The translations under genes and the position numbers were made by a program. A stretch of DNA of 64,000 nucleotides from Polyangiaceae bacterium (lineage in GTDB: Bacteria > Myxococcota_A > Polyangia > Polyangiales > Polyangiaceae): assembly GCA_016715885.1 (NCBI GenBank), contig JADJXL010000006.1, positions 20,750-84,749 on the forward strand, given 5' to 3'. How positions within the stretch are numbered: the first letter of the stretch is position 1; every line of letters begins with the position of its first letter. Below are positions 24,895 through 32,788 of this stretch, piece by piece. The notes under the pieces were generated by a model that ran no database searches, had not been told where the DNA came from, and was given only the letters and a program-made list of their open reading frames with translations.

Positions 24895-26208
24895 ATGCCG
24901 TTCTCCAAATCTCTCAGGGATCAAGTTGATCGATATCTCGCAAAAATGCAGGATATGCCGCGCACGATCGATCCACAAGATACCCGCCGCGGCCTCCGAT
25001 ACATGACTCCATCCGGCGCAATCTTCTTGGATGAGGCACAGCGCGCCGAACTTTTCCAATTGGTGGAGAACATTCGAACAAAATATGCAAAGCACGAGTG
25101 GAGTTTTGCGAAGATAAAAGACGTTGTCCAGGAAGCCATTTTGGTAGCAAGAGAGAATGCTGACAGAGAGATGGATAAGGAGCAGCGACGCCGGGCCATT
25201 GCGCACATAGAGACGGTGTTAGACAAGCCGTTTATCGAATGGGAGGTCTATTTTTCGATCATTGGGATAAACGAGGACTGTTTACCGATTGATGTCGGAC
25301 GAACGTCCTTCCACCCACCACCGGACTCATTATCTGCTAAGTTGGTATTTGCAGACGACGCACCCTGCGACCTGCCAGAATCGGTGAGAGCGTCCTGTCG
25401 CCAAGGCGCGCGCGAAGAAATTGACGACGAATTCGGGAATAGCCCTTGGGCGTGCGTCAAGGTAATGGCATTCGAGGGGGACGATTCGGCCGCAGCAACA
25501 GCGGGCTTGGAGGAGATACGTCTTACCCTGGACGTTGTCAATTTTTATGCGGATCTTTGGCGTCCCATCAATTACCGTGCGCGCGCTGCCTTGAAGTGCG
25601 AACCGGATCCAACGATCCTCGCGTATATTGCCCGTCCAGTAGGCAAAGAGGTTTTTTCACCCGCCACGGACAACGTGGGACCGATAGACGACGTTTGGCT
25701 ATACCCTGCGGACGCTGAGGCGGCGAAGGAGTACGCGTTTGATCGCGTCGCGGAAATTCTAAAAAAAGACGACACCAACAGGACCGAGATCGATCACCGC
25801 CTTTTGGCGGCTTTGCGTTGGGCAGGCAGAGCGACCATTGCTCGACGTCGAGACGAAGCTTTCCTGCTTTTCATGATGGCATTGGAAGCGCTGGTTATGG
25901 GCACGAAACATGCGGACGCCATCACGTACCGACTTCAACTTCGCATAGGGCAGCTTGCCAGTCCAGAAGTACGCAAAAAACTGTCCACGGAAATCCGTGA
26001 ATTGTACGATAAGCGAAGTAGGCTCGTTCATTCCGGCATTGCGGAAATATCCGAGCTTGATCTCTGGCGCGCTCGAAATATCACGAAGGACACCGTGATC
26101 AAGCTTCTTCAAAGGGAGCCATTCGTAAGTATGACAAAGAACAAGGAAATGGATGATTGGTTTGACGACCGGATCGCGGGGCATGCGGCCACTGATGCCA
26201 GCGACTAG
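24895..26208 (+). CDS. Apea-type HEPN domain protein
   Basis: A 437-residue protein from MPFSKSLRDQ. Residues about 300-400 form an all-helical HEPN domain (LLAALRWAGRATIARRRDEAFLLFMMALEALV) with the RNase motif R-x4-H in KRSRLVHSG. The first 290 residues are unknown. Apea/HEPN proteins are frequent in defence and toxin-antitoxin settings, where RxxxxH cleaves RNA. No obvious nucleotidyltransferase antitoxin partner lies next to it. An abortive-infection-type role is possible. Confidence 0.78.
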   Translation: MPFSKSLRDQVDRYLAKMQDMPRTIDPQDTRRGLRYMTPSGAIFLDEAQRAELFQLVENIRTKYAKHEWSFAKIKDVVQEAILVARENADREMDKEQRRRAIAHIETVLDKPFIEWEVYFSIIGINEDCLPIDVGRTSFHPPPDSLSAKLVFADDAPCDLPESVRASCRQGAREEIDDEFGNSPWACVKVMAFEGDDSAAATAGLEEIRLTLDVVNFYADLWRPINYRARAALKCEPDPTILAYIARPVGKEVFSPATDNVGPIDDVWLYPADAEAAKEYAFDRVAEILKKDDTNRTEIDHRLLAALRWAGRATIARRRDEAFLLFMMALEALVMGTKHADAITYRLQLRIGQLASPEVRKKLSTEIRELYDKRSRLVHSGIAEISELDLWRARNITKDTVIKLLQREPFVSMTKNKEMDDWFDDRIAGHAATDASD

Positions 26209-26881
26209 CAGTCAAGCTCGATGGTGCATGAGCCGTCGAGCACTCGGTTCATCATGTCAACGTCACTCGTCTTCGTCGTTCTCCGTCATGGTTGACGGTG
26301 GCGATTCAGATGGTGGTGGAAAATCATCAAACGGCATTGTGTGGTCGTCAAAAGCAATCGATGCAAATAGTCGCAAAAGAAACCAGATGATTTTGCGAAC
26401 GGATTTTGAATTGACGGAGACGGCACGTTTTTTGGAAGTTCGTTTCTTTGTTTTTTTCATAAGTACCAAACATCGGGAGCCAAGCAAGACACCAAGTCTT
26501 GCTTGGGTTGCCCATGCTCCAATACACCGGCATGCCCATGCTCCACCCGTATTGACGAAGATTTTTTCTCTCTGCCAAAACGAGCGCTGTCTTGTCGAAC
26601 CGCAATCGAATCGGCCCGTCACGACACTCCAGCTGCTCGACTCCCGTGGATACAGCCAACGGGTTTGCACCCGACCGCCACGATGAACAGCCACGAGTCA
26701 ACGCAAGTGTACAGATGTCCATGAGACATTAGTGTCTAATATTGAATTTCGATCGACTTCTGTGTACAGATGTCCACAAATAATTGGCGGGCAAACAGGC
26801 GAGCTGTGGCAGAGGTTGACGCACGTTCAGTGATGATTAGTTTGTGGTTCTGTGTTCACGGCCACACTCACGACGGTAAGA
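26209..26881. other. Gene-poor stretch with one operator pair
   Basis: Holds the operator pair 26709-26775. A minus-strand frame at 26460-26263 could encode a 65-residue basic/hydrophobic/acidic peptide (start MKKTKKRTSKKRAVSV, membrane-like centre IIWFLLRLFASIAF) but lacks a ribosome-binding site. Nothing else convincing. Confidence 0.45.
26709..26775. promoter_or_regulatory. Operator-like palindrome pair, 55 bp apart
   Basis: Two gtacagatgtcc copies, at 26709-26720 and 26764-26775. The 43-bp interior is AT-rich (gacattagtgtctaatattg), so it contains possible -10 elements. The interior also has the small inverted repeat agacattagtgtct. Confidence 0.8.
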
Positions 26882-27175
26882 ATGGAAACGTTTGACACGT
26901 TTGTGAGTTCGCGCGAATTTGTGCTGCTTCACGTGACGCGGGGAAACGATAATCAGATCCTCACAAAAATCGCCCAATACTTGCAGGTGGAATATCCCAA
27001 CCGATTTGCCGTCGGCGTGTTGGACTCAGGGGCACCGCGGATAAATTGTATCCCGGCAACAACGCGGCTGCTCGATAAAACCCGCCCGCAACGCGTCGCC
27101 CACACAAAGAGGCATGTCCCGCCGCCGACCTCCGTCCGTCGAACGCAAGTGTACAGATGTCCGCGCGACGACTAA
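26882..27175 (+). CDS. Possible thioredoxin-fold-like small protein
   Basis: A 97-residue frame from METFDTFVSSREFVLLHVTRG. The spacing of hydrophobic strands (FVLLHV, then NRFAVGVLDS) and helix (QILTKIAQYLQVEYP) resembles a thioredoxin fold without CxxC. The last 25 residues run into the operator at 27151 and look like read-through, so the gene may be truncated. Weak ribosome-binding site; low confidence. Confidence 0.3.
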   Translation: METFDTFVSSREFVLLHVTRGNDNQILTKIAQYLQVEYPNRFAVGVLDSGAPRINCIPATTRLLDKTRPQRVAHTKRHVPPPTSVRRTQVYRCPRDD

Positions 27176-27228
27176 AGCCTATGTGCTGCTTTGACTTGCT
27201 CGCGTCCCATTCGTGTGTACGGATGTCC
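27151..27228. promoter_or_regulatory. Operator-like palindrome pair, 66 bp apart
   Basis: Copies gtacagatgtcc (27151-27162) and gtacggatgtcc (27217-27228, one substitution), each followed by gc. Belongs to the long-spacing class shared with the parA promoter. Confidence 0.75.
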
Positions 27229-27268
27229 GCACGAAGCGTGGCTGTTCGCACGCAGGTTTGTGCGTTGG

Positions 27269-27420
27269 CTACCTTTGGCGAACAAAAGGCATCAATTCTG
27301 CCAACGGATTCGCTGGGCGTTCTGGGAGCTCCGGGACATGCCCGCGACCCCCCGAGGCACGACGCGCTTCTCTCAAATTCGTGTTGTGATTCACGATTCG
27401 CTTCACGCCGCCAACCACGG
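27269..27420 (+). pseudogene. Decayed fragment of an ECF sigma factor gene
   Basis: In one frame this reads RIRWAFWELRDMPATPRGT, clearly matching EIRLALWELRDLPVTRDEA of the intact sigma gene 500 bp downstream, and the DNA gggagctccgggacatgccc versus gggagctccgggacctgccc is nearly identical. Flanks are frameshifted. It is a remnant of a second, tandem sigma gene, now interrupted by operator pairs on both sides. Confidence 0.7.
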
Positions 27421-27451
27421 CGGGGTCGCGGTTCAAACGACGAGTGCCGCC

Positions 27452-27521
27452 GAGGCGCCGAGGTCCACGCGCCGTCAAGCGTACATGAGGCGCCGAGGTC
27501 CACGCGCCGTCAAGCGTACAT
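27452..27521 (+). repeat. Perfect 35-bp tandem duplication
   Basis: Unit gaggcgccgaggtccacgcg + ccgtcaagcgtacat occurs at 27452-27486 and 27487-27521 without mismatch. The second unit ends inside the operator copy at 27516 (gtacatctgtcc), so the first unit carries a half operator. Looks like a recent slip or repair duplication. Confidence 0.85.
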
Positions 27522-27593
27522 CTGTCCACGCACGAGTTGAACCGTTTCCGCTTTCCGATTGCTTCGCGCGCCCACGTCCGTGTACATCTGTCC
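27516..27593. promoter_or_regulatory. Operator-like palindrome pair, 66 bp apart
   Basis: Two gtacatctgtcc copies, at 27516-27527 and 27582-27593, both in the opposite written orientation to the pair at 27151. It lies 110 bp before the ECF sigma gene. Confidence 0.78.
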
Positions 27594-27701
27594 GCGCGCT
27601 GCTGCCAGCAGCTCGTACATCGTCTCGTGCCCTGCACCACCTTCGCAAAAAAATCGACATGGGCCTGAAAGGATGTGCTCTTCTCGATGCCCTAGCTTCT
27701 T

Positions 27702-28820
27702 GTGAAGACCAAGTCCGCTCCCAAGCCCGCCCCTGAGCAGCCAGTGCCCCTAGTTTCGTACGTCGCCGAGTTCGAGCAGTGGATGCGAGCTTCGGCTCGC
27801 TGCGGAAAGGGCAAGGCCGAAGACATCTGCCAAGAGATCCGGCTCGCCTTGTGGGAGCTCCGGGACCTGCCCGTCACGCGAGACGAAGCGCGTCGTGTCT
27901 TTGTGCAATTGGCGAGTCGCCTCGAGTGCCGTGCGAGGCGGGAAGTCTACCGCCAAGGCGCTCTGCTTCACGACGCAGAAGAATTTGCCGAACAAGTGAG
28001 GTGGTTCAACGAGCACGTGGAGCGCGAGACTGTCCGCGCGGTGGCCTTGTTCAATGCCCTCGAAAAACTCAGCGACCACGAACGATGGTTGGTGAAAGAA
28101 TGCAAAATCGATGGGCGCACATACGCCGATGTCGCGAACCAAGTGGGCGTGAGTGAGGAAGCCATTACCAGCCGCTTGTGGCGTGCGATGGCTCGGCTCC
28201 TCGCCATCTTCGAAGACGAAAACGGCGACGAGAAAAGCGAAAAGCGAGGCGCCGTCATCGCCCCGCTCGCGTTCGAATTCACCGACGTGCAGCGCGCCGC
28301 GTTCAGCGCCATCTGGAGGGCCGAAGGACGTGTCCCCACGTTCGGAGGAGGTCCGCCGGATCCACCCGGACCGCCGCCGGTTGTGCCCGGTGCTCCTCCC
28401 GTTCCCGTGGCCCCCGTGGTTTCGGCGGCTGTGGGGTCCGCCGTTTCGGCAGTCACGATTGCCATCGTGCTCGTGCTGCTCATACTCGTTCCGACGAGCA
28501 TCGTGGCCATTTACTATTTTTGGGATCCACCGCTTGCCCAAACGGCCAACAAGGGCCTTCGCGCGCCTCCCGTGAGCGTCGTCGAGGACGTCGTCCCTTT
28601 GGACTACGTTCCCCCCCGCCAAGGCAGCAGCATGCAAATTCCCGCAGCATCGAGCTCGGCCAGCGTGCAGGCTCCGACAGCGTCGAGTTCGGCCAGCGCG
28701 CAGGCTCCGACAGCGTCGAGCTCGAGCGATACCCCAAGCTTGAGTCCGCCAATCGATCCCGAGGAAATGGAACGCGCTCGGCGTCAAGCACCTCGGTCTC
28801 TCCCGGCGAGAAAAAAGTAA
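27702..28820 (+). CDS. ECF-type sigma factor with transmembrane C-terminal extension
   Basis: A 372-residue protein from a GTG start. Residues 35-90 match sigma region 2 (AEDICQEIRLALWELRDLP). Residues 125-175 match region 4 (LEKLSDHERWLVKECKIDGRTYADVANQVGVSEEAITSRLWRA). A Pro/Val linker follows, one membrane helix (VTIAIVLVLLILVPTSIVAIYYF, about 248-270), then a Ser/Ala/Pro tail with three near-identical repeats of SSSAS.QAPTA. ECF factors direct transcription of stress or surface genes; a fused membrane segment suggests it senses or is held at the envelope without a separate anti-sigma. The ribosome-binding site is weak. Confidence 0.82.
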   Translation: MKTKSAPKPAPEQPVPLVSYVAEFEQWMRASARCGKGKAEDICQEIRLALWELRDLPVTRDEARRVFVQLASRLECRARREVYRQGALLHDAEEFAEQVRWFNEHVERETVRAVALFNALEKLSDHERWLVKECKIDGRTYADVANQVGVSEEAITSRLWRAMARLLAIFEDENGDEKSEKRGAVIAPLAFEFTDVQRAAFSAIWRAEGRVPTFGGGPPDPPGPPPVVPGAPPVPVAPVVSAAVGSAVSAVTIAIVLVLLILVPTSIVAIYYFWDPPLAQTANKGLRAPPVSVVEDVVPLDYVPPRQGSSMQIPAASSSASVQAPTASSSASAQAPTASSSSDTPSLSPPIDPEEMERARRQAPRSLPARKK

Positions 28821-28892
28821 GCGACAACGGTCCCACATTCGGGACCGCATACGTGTGAATCAGGCGCGGTTCATCCGCTGCATTGGAGGAAT

Positions 28893-29225
28893 ATGTTGCG
28901 TCAACAATATGCAGAGGATTCGCTCGTCGTTCTTGTGGGCATGAGAATCCGTAGATTGCGCATGGAGCAAAAACTATCGCTCCGCGACTTCGGAAAGCAG
29001 GCTGGGGTGCACCCATTCCACGTCATGGCCATCGAGCTGGGGCAGTTGGCAGCAAATACGAAAACGCTTCGGGCCATCGCCAAGGCACTTGGAGTCGCCC
29101 CGCTCGACTTATTGAATCACGACACCGAAAACGACGATATGGGGCACATCATCGAAATGATGCGCAAGGACCCTGATTGTATCGCCCAAATAAGGAATAA
29201 AGTGCGCCCGCTCGTCGAGAATTGA
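28893..29225 (+). CDS. XRE-family helix-turn-helix regulator 1
   Basis: A 110-residue protein with gaggaat just before the ATG. Residues 13-75 are a classic XRE domain (VGMRIRRLRMEQKLSLRDFGKQAGVHPFHVMAIELGQLAANTKTL...IAKALGVAPLDLL). The C-terminus is a short acidic-basic tail. It is 15 bp upstream of a second XRE gene, and the two are only distantly alike. Probably a local repressor. Confidence 0.85.
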   Translation: MLRQQYAEDSLVVLVGMRIRRLRMEQKLSLRDFGKQAGVHPFHVMAIELGQLAANTKTLRAIAKALGVAPLDLLNHDTENDDMGHIIEMMRKDPDCIAQIRNKVRPLVEN

Positions 29226-29239
29226 GGGCCTTCGCCATC

Positions 29240-29746
29240 ATGCCTCGTCGTTCGATTCCCGACCCCATTGCCGCAAAACTGGGGGCCAGAATTCGTGAAT
29301 TGCGCCTCGAACGCGGCATGTCCATCGCAACGCTCGCAGCTTCTGCCGGTTTGTCCAAAGGACACATGTCCAGCGTCGAACGGGGCCTCGTCTTGATCAA
29401 CGTTGGCACCGTCGTGGCCACGGCGCGCGCTCTTGGCGTCCCTCCGTTCGTTTTGGCCGTGTTCCCCAACGAAGACCCCCTCTCCGCAGTCATCGAGCAG
29501 GTGCGCTCCATCGAGGGCGGCGATGCCCACAAAGCTGCCGGCAAATTGCGACGACTGGTCTTCGGCCAGTTGGCCAAGAAAACGTCAAGAACGCTAACTT
29601 GCCGCCATGGACAAGACCCTGATTTGCATCGTGTTCGTCGTGTTTGCCGGATGCAGCGCACCCCAGGAAGGCGCGCAGACACCCGTCACAGAACCAAATC
29701 TGCGGGAGGAGGAAGAGCCGCCGCCAAACGCCGAAAAGCCACCTGA
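29240..29746 (+). CDS. XRE-family helix-turn-helix regulator 2, 3' end probably frameshifted
   Basis: From MPRRSIPDPIAAKLGARIRE. Residues 12-75 are an XRE domain (ELRLERGMSIATLAASAGLSKGHMSSVERG). The last 50 residues (after LVFGQLAKKTSRT) are Arg-rich and overlap the lipoprotein gene in another frame. A one-base shift near 29580 would end the protein with GQL.KRQER and a stop at about 29597, just before the next gene. I regard the long tail as an artefact of an indel, real or sequencing. Confidence 0.7.
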   Translation: MPRRSIPDPIAAKLGARIRELRLERGMSIATLAASAGLSKGHMSSVERGLVLINVGTVVATARALGVPPFVLAVFPNEDPLSAVIEQVRSIEGGDAHKAAGKLRRLVFGQLAKKTSRTLTCRHGQDPDLHRVRRVCRMQRTPGRRADTRHRTKSAGGGRAAAKRRKAT

Positions 29747-29822
29747 GATGGATGAAGAAACGCGACGTGAGTACGAGGACGTAATTCGACGCCACCCCCC
29801 TTCGCCGGTAAGCCTGCCATGA
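29607..29822 (+). CDS. Small lipoprotein
   Basis: 71 residues: MDKTLICIVFVVFAGCSAP, a signal peptide with lipobox FAGC (Cys16), then a Glu/Pro-rich tail (REEEEPPPNAEKPPEMDEETRREYEDVIRRHPP). It sits 16 bp before the PEGA-domain gene and is probably co-expressed and exported with it. Function unknown. Confidence 0.72.
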   Translation: MDKTLICIVFVVFAGCSAPQEGAQTPVTEPNLREEEEPPPNAEKPPEMDEETRREYEDVIRRHPPSPVSLP

Positions 29823-29838
29823 GGCAGGACCCGGTAAA

Positions 29839-30960
29839 ATGGCCATGATGCGCACTGTTCCCGCCTTGTTCGTTCTTCTCGTTTCCGTGTCTGTGCCCAA
29901 CAAAGCCGCCGCGCAAGACGCCCAGACATTTGCAGAACTGGTTACTGCCGGGGACAGGGCGCGGCTGGCACATCGAATTTCGGACGCGCTCAAAGCATAC
30001 AACCAAGCACTTGCCATTCGCAGTGACCCTGCGGTCGAGGGCCGGTTGGGCCTCGTTATCTTGGAGATTGGCGAACCTAACGTGGCTGCGGCGTATTTGC
30101 TGAGTGCGATTACCAAGGCACAAGCATCGCCATACCTCATGCGGCAGTTCCACGATGCGTTCAAGCGCGTGCGCCCCAAGGTCTGTTACGTCGAGGTATT
30201 CGTGTCCGAACAGAACGCGGAGATCCTCATTGACGGGAAGCAAGAGCCCGATTCAGGCAAAAACTCATTTCATGTCTTCGTGGTCGCAGGCTCGCATACG
30301 TTCCAAGCCAAACTGGAGGGGTTCGAGGATGGCACCGAGACAATCGACATCCCTGCCGGGGGGGAATACAAGGTCAGGCTCGAGTTGAAGCCACTGCCAC
30401 CCCCTCCACCCGTTCAGGAGGAGGCCAAACCAAACCCGGACCCCAAACCGGCGGTCGTGGGCAAACCGCCAAAACGTTTGTCCGACTCATATACGCGTTT
30501 TCATGTTGGTGGCGGGGCAGTGCTCGTGCTAGAGGCCACTCCCGGCGTAGCCGTTGGACCTCAAATCAGTGGAGGCTTTCGCCGTGGGTTTTTCTCTATC
30601 AACGCAGACGCACGCGTTGCATGGGCCGTAGGAACGCTTGACAGTGCACCGGACATGCGGCTTGTCACGTGGGCAGCAGGGCTGCGACCGTGCGCGCATT
30701 ATAGGTTCTTGTTTGGTTGTGGGCTGCTCCAAGCGAGTGGCATGAAGAGTTTGTCGGAGGACGATCGATGGCAGACCAGGTTTGGCGGAGGGCTTCACGC
30801 GGGGGTCGATTTGCTCGTGCGTGCGCCAGTTCATCTCCAACTTTGGGGTGAGGGCGTCGTGCTCTCGAATAGCTATACCGTAGGCAAAAACGGCAACGGC
30901 TTATGGGTTGGTTTGCCTGTGCTGGGAGGATTTGGCGCAACAGCCTTGTTGACGTGGTGA
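29839..30960 (+). CDS. Secreted PEGA-domain protein with beta-barrel-like C-terminus
   Basis: 373 residues with a signal peptide (cleavage probably after AAAQ at about residue 26). A helical TPR-like N-terminal part follows (DRARLAHRISDALKAYNQALAI), then a PEGA domain about residues 115-185 (VEVFVSEQNAEILIDGKQEPDSG...AGSHTFQAKLEGFEDGTETIDIPAG). After a Pro linker (LPPPPPVQEE) come about 150 residues of amphipathic strands ending in TALLTW, like an outer-membrane or surface beta domain. This is a common myxobacterial surface-protein design. Confidence 0.82.
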   Translation: MAMMRTVPALFVLLVSVSVPNKAAAQDAQTFAELVTAGDRARLAHRISDALKAYNQALAIRSDPAVEGRLGLVILEIGEPNVAAAYLLSAITKAQASPYLMRQFHDAFKRVRPKVCYVEVFVSEQNAEILIDGKQEPDSGKNSFHVFVVAGSHTFQAKLEGFEDGTETIDIPAGGEYKVRLELKPLPPPPPVQEEAKPNPDPKPAVVGKPPKRLSDSYTRFHVGGGAVLVLEATPGVAVGPQISGGFRRGFFSINADARVAWAVGTLDSAPDMRLVTWAAGLRPCAHYRFLFGCGLLQASGMKSLSEDDRWQTRFGGGLHAGVDLLVRAPVHLQLWGEGVVLSNSYTVGKNGNGLWVGLPVLGGFGATALLTW

Positions 30961-30988
30961 TGGTTTGTCTGTTACTCGGTCAAACTGG

Positions 30989-32194
30989 ATGGAACGGAAA
31001 ATCATCGCCCTCGTGGTCGTGACGTCTTCGGTGTTCGTCGCCCTCGCCGATGGTTGTTCGGCTGATCAGTGGAACGGCATGAACAACAGTTGCTGCCCCA
31101 CGGACCCCAAAGATCCAGAATGGGATGATCCCTTCTGTACCGAGGCTCGCCACCAGCTCGAGGCCGCGCGAGATGCCGGCTACGACGGCGCAGGATGCCG
31201 GCCGAACTTCCCCGGCTACGAAGGGCAGGCGATGGACGAGGCGATCGAGAGCGTCTGCGTCCCGAACGCGCCGGATAAGTTTGACGCACCACAACCGCTG
31301 TGGGTTGGGCCGAAAGCAGAGGACCCTGGTTGCGCCCCCGAGATCGGCGCCTTTGGTGGTCGTGGGTACAACGACCTCGTGGTGCCCGATCCGGGATGTC
31401 CGGCATGCGTATGCGGTCCCATCGAGGGCTCGTGTTCACCCCGGCCGAACAGCATCCACCTTCGCGCGGACTTCTGCGAGGTGTTGCAGACCTACACGTC
31501 CGACTTCTCGGCCCCCGAGAACTGGGATGGCTCCTGCACGAGCATAAACGCGATGCCGGCGGGCGCCGAGTGCCCGGTTGGCAGCGGAATACCGTGCGCG
31601 CAATCGATTTACACGTCGGCGCTTCTCGATCCGGTCGAGGGATGCGAGCCCATTCCGGTCCCTGTACCGAAGTTGCATTCCGACTCGCCCACGTGGGGCA
31701 CGCGGGTGCTTTCGTGCAATGCTACGCCCATTGATTTGTCTTGTCCCGACCACGATTCGAAACGATTCGCGGTTTTGCCGGAAGGCTGGCGTCATTGCGT
31801 GCGGCACCAAGAAAAAGGCATTCACGAATGCCCGAGCGGCTCGAAATACACGGACCAGGTCATTGCGTATTCGAACACGGGCTACACGGATACGCGTCAA
31901 TGCACCGAATGCGGCTGCAAAGCAGCGGGCGGCGCTTGTTACGGGACGTTCAACGTGTACGAAGACGAGCAGTGCACGAAGTTCATCCAGAATGACGTGC
32001 TGAACTCCGAGACGTACGAGTGCTCGAACCTGATGCCCGGCGTGGCCGTCGGGAGCAAGGAGCTCGTCGACCTGACGTACGTGCCTGGCAAGTGCGAGCC
32101 CACGGGAGGCCTGGCCATCGGTACGGTGGAGAAGAACGACGCGGATGCGGTGACATGGTGCTGTTGGGCGGGGGAAGGGGTGGGGACAAAGTAG
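30989..32194 (+). CDS. Secreted Cys-rich protein
   Basis: The start MERKIIALVVVTSSVFVAL at 30989 gives a signal peptide ending at ADGC, a possible lipobox. The 401-residue mature part has about 40 cysteines spread through short motifs (CPACVCGPIEGSC, CTECGC, WCCW), so it is heavily disulphide-bonded and extracellular. The final 40 residues (TYVPGKCEPTGGLAIGTVEKN) recur as a decayed fragment at 40321-40440, beyond the biosynthetic cluster. Family typical of Polyangiales; function unknown. Confidence 0.82.
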   Translation: MERKIIALVVVTSSVFVALADGCSADQWNGMNNSCCPTDPKDPEWDDPFCTEARHQLEAARDAGYDGAGCRPNFPGYEGQAMDEAIESVCVPNAPDKFDAPQPLWVGPKAEDPGCAPEIGAFGGRGYNDLVVPDPGCPACVCGPIEGSCSPRPNSIHLRADFCEVLQTYTSDFSAPENWDGSCTSINAMPAGAECPVGSGIPCAQSIYTSALLDPVEGCEPIPVPVPKLHSDSPTWGTRVLSCNATPIDLSCPDHDSKRFAVLPEGWRHCVRHQEKGIHECPSGSKYTDQVIAYSNTGYTDTRQCTECGCKAAGGACYGTFNVYEDEQCTKFIQNDVLNSETYECSNLMPGVAVGSKELVDLTYVPGKCEPTGGLAIGTVEKNDADAVTWCCWAGEGVGTK

Positions 32195-32788
32195 GGCGCG
32201 AGTTCTAGCTTCCGACAAGCCCCTTCTTAGCGGAAGTCAGAATGATGTTGGCACAGAGGGCAGGGGCAAATTATTTGATGGGAAAATCGCGTCACGACAG
32301 GCTCGCATCGGCGCGAAACGTCGGGGCGTGTCGCTTCCCTGCTGCCGATGCGCATGACAGGCCCGTCCATCAGAAACCGTGCAAATACCTCCTTCGATTA
32401 GCTACTTGACTATCCCAAGGTCCAAGGCGTAGGTGGATACAGGCGCTAGGACATTTTTTGACAGCAATAACATACACTACTATGTGGCTTTTTGCACAGG
32501 GACAAAAAAAGACCGATAGTTAATGTATTGTAATTGTTAGCGATTGATGAAAACAGGCGGGTTGTGCCTAAAGTGCGCAATTTTCTTGACTTTTGTCAAG
32601 CCAATTTTCGTCGACGAGAATGTGGTGAATTCTCGCAGGAACGAGAGGTTTCGCGAGTCCGCCTTGACATATCATAGACTTCGTGCCGGCAGGTAGTTCG
32701 GCTTGACAATAATACGGTGGTGGCTTGCGCGCGTCCAAAAACAAGCAACGATGTGCAATCGAAGAACGTTTGGGAACGGAGCGTGGAA
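32195..32788. promoter_or_regulatory. 594-bp AT-richer leader of the biosynthetic cluster
   Basis: No gene. An imperfect stem cttccg...cggaag (32209-32236) follows the Cys-rich gene and may terminate it. Further on are cttgacttttgtcaag (about 32585-32600, an inverted repeat) and two ttgaca hexamers (about 32664 and 32703) that could be -35 boxes for the cluster. The composition is visibly more AT-rich than the flanks. Confidence 0.5.

Noticed and set aside
26263..26694. Minus-strand 143-codon frame as a gene
   Set aside because: The first half crosses an operator pair and is not protein-like; only the last 65 codons might be real, without a ribosome-binding site.
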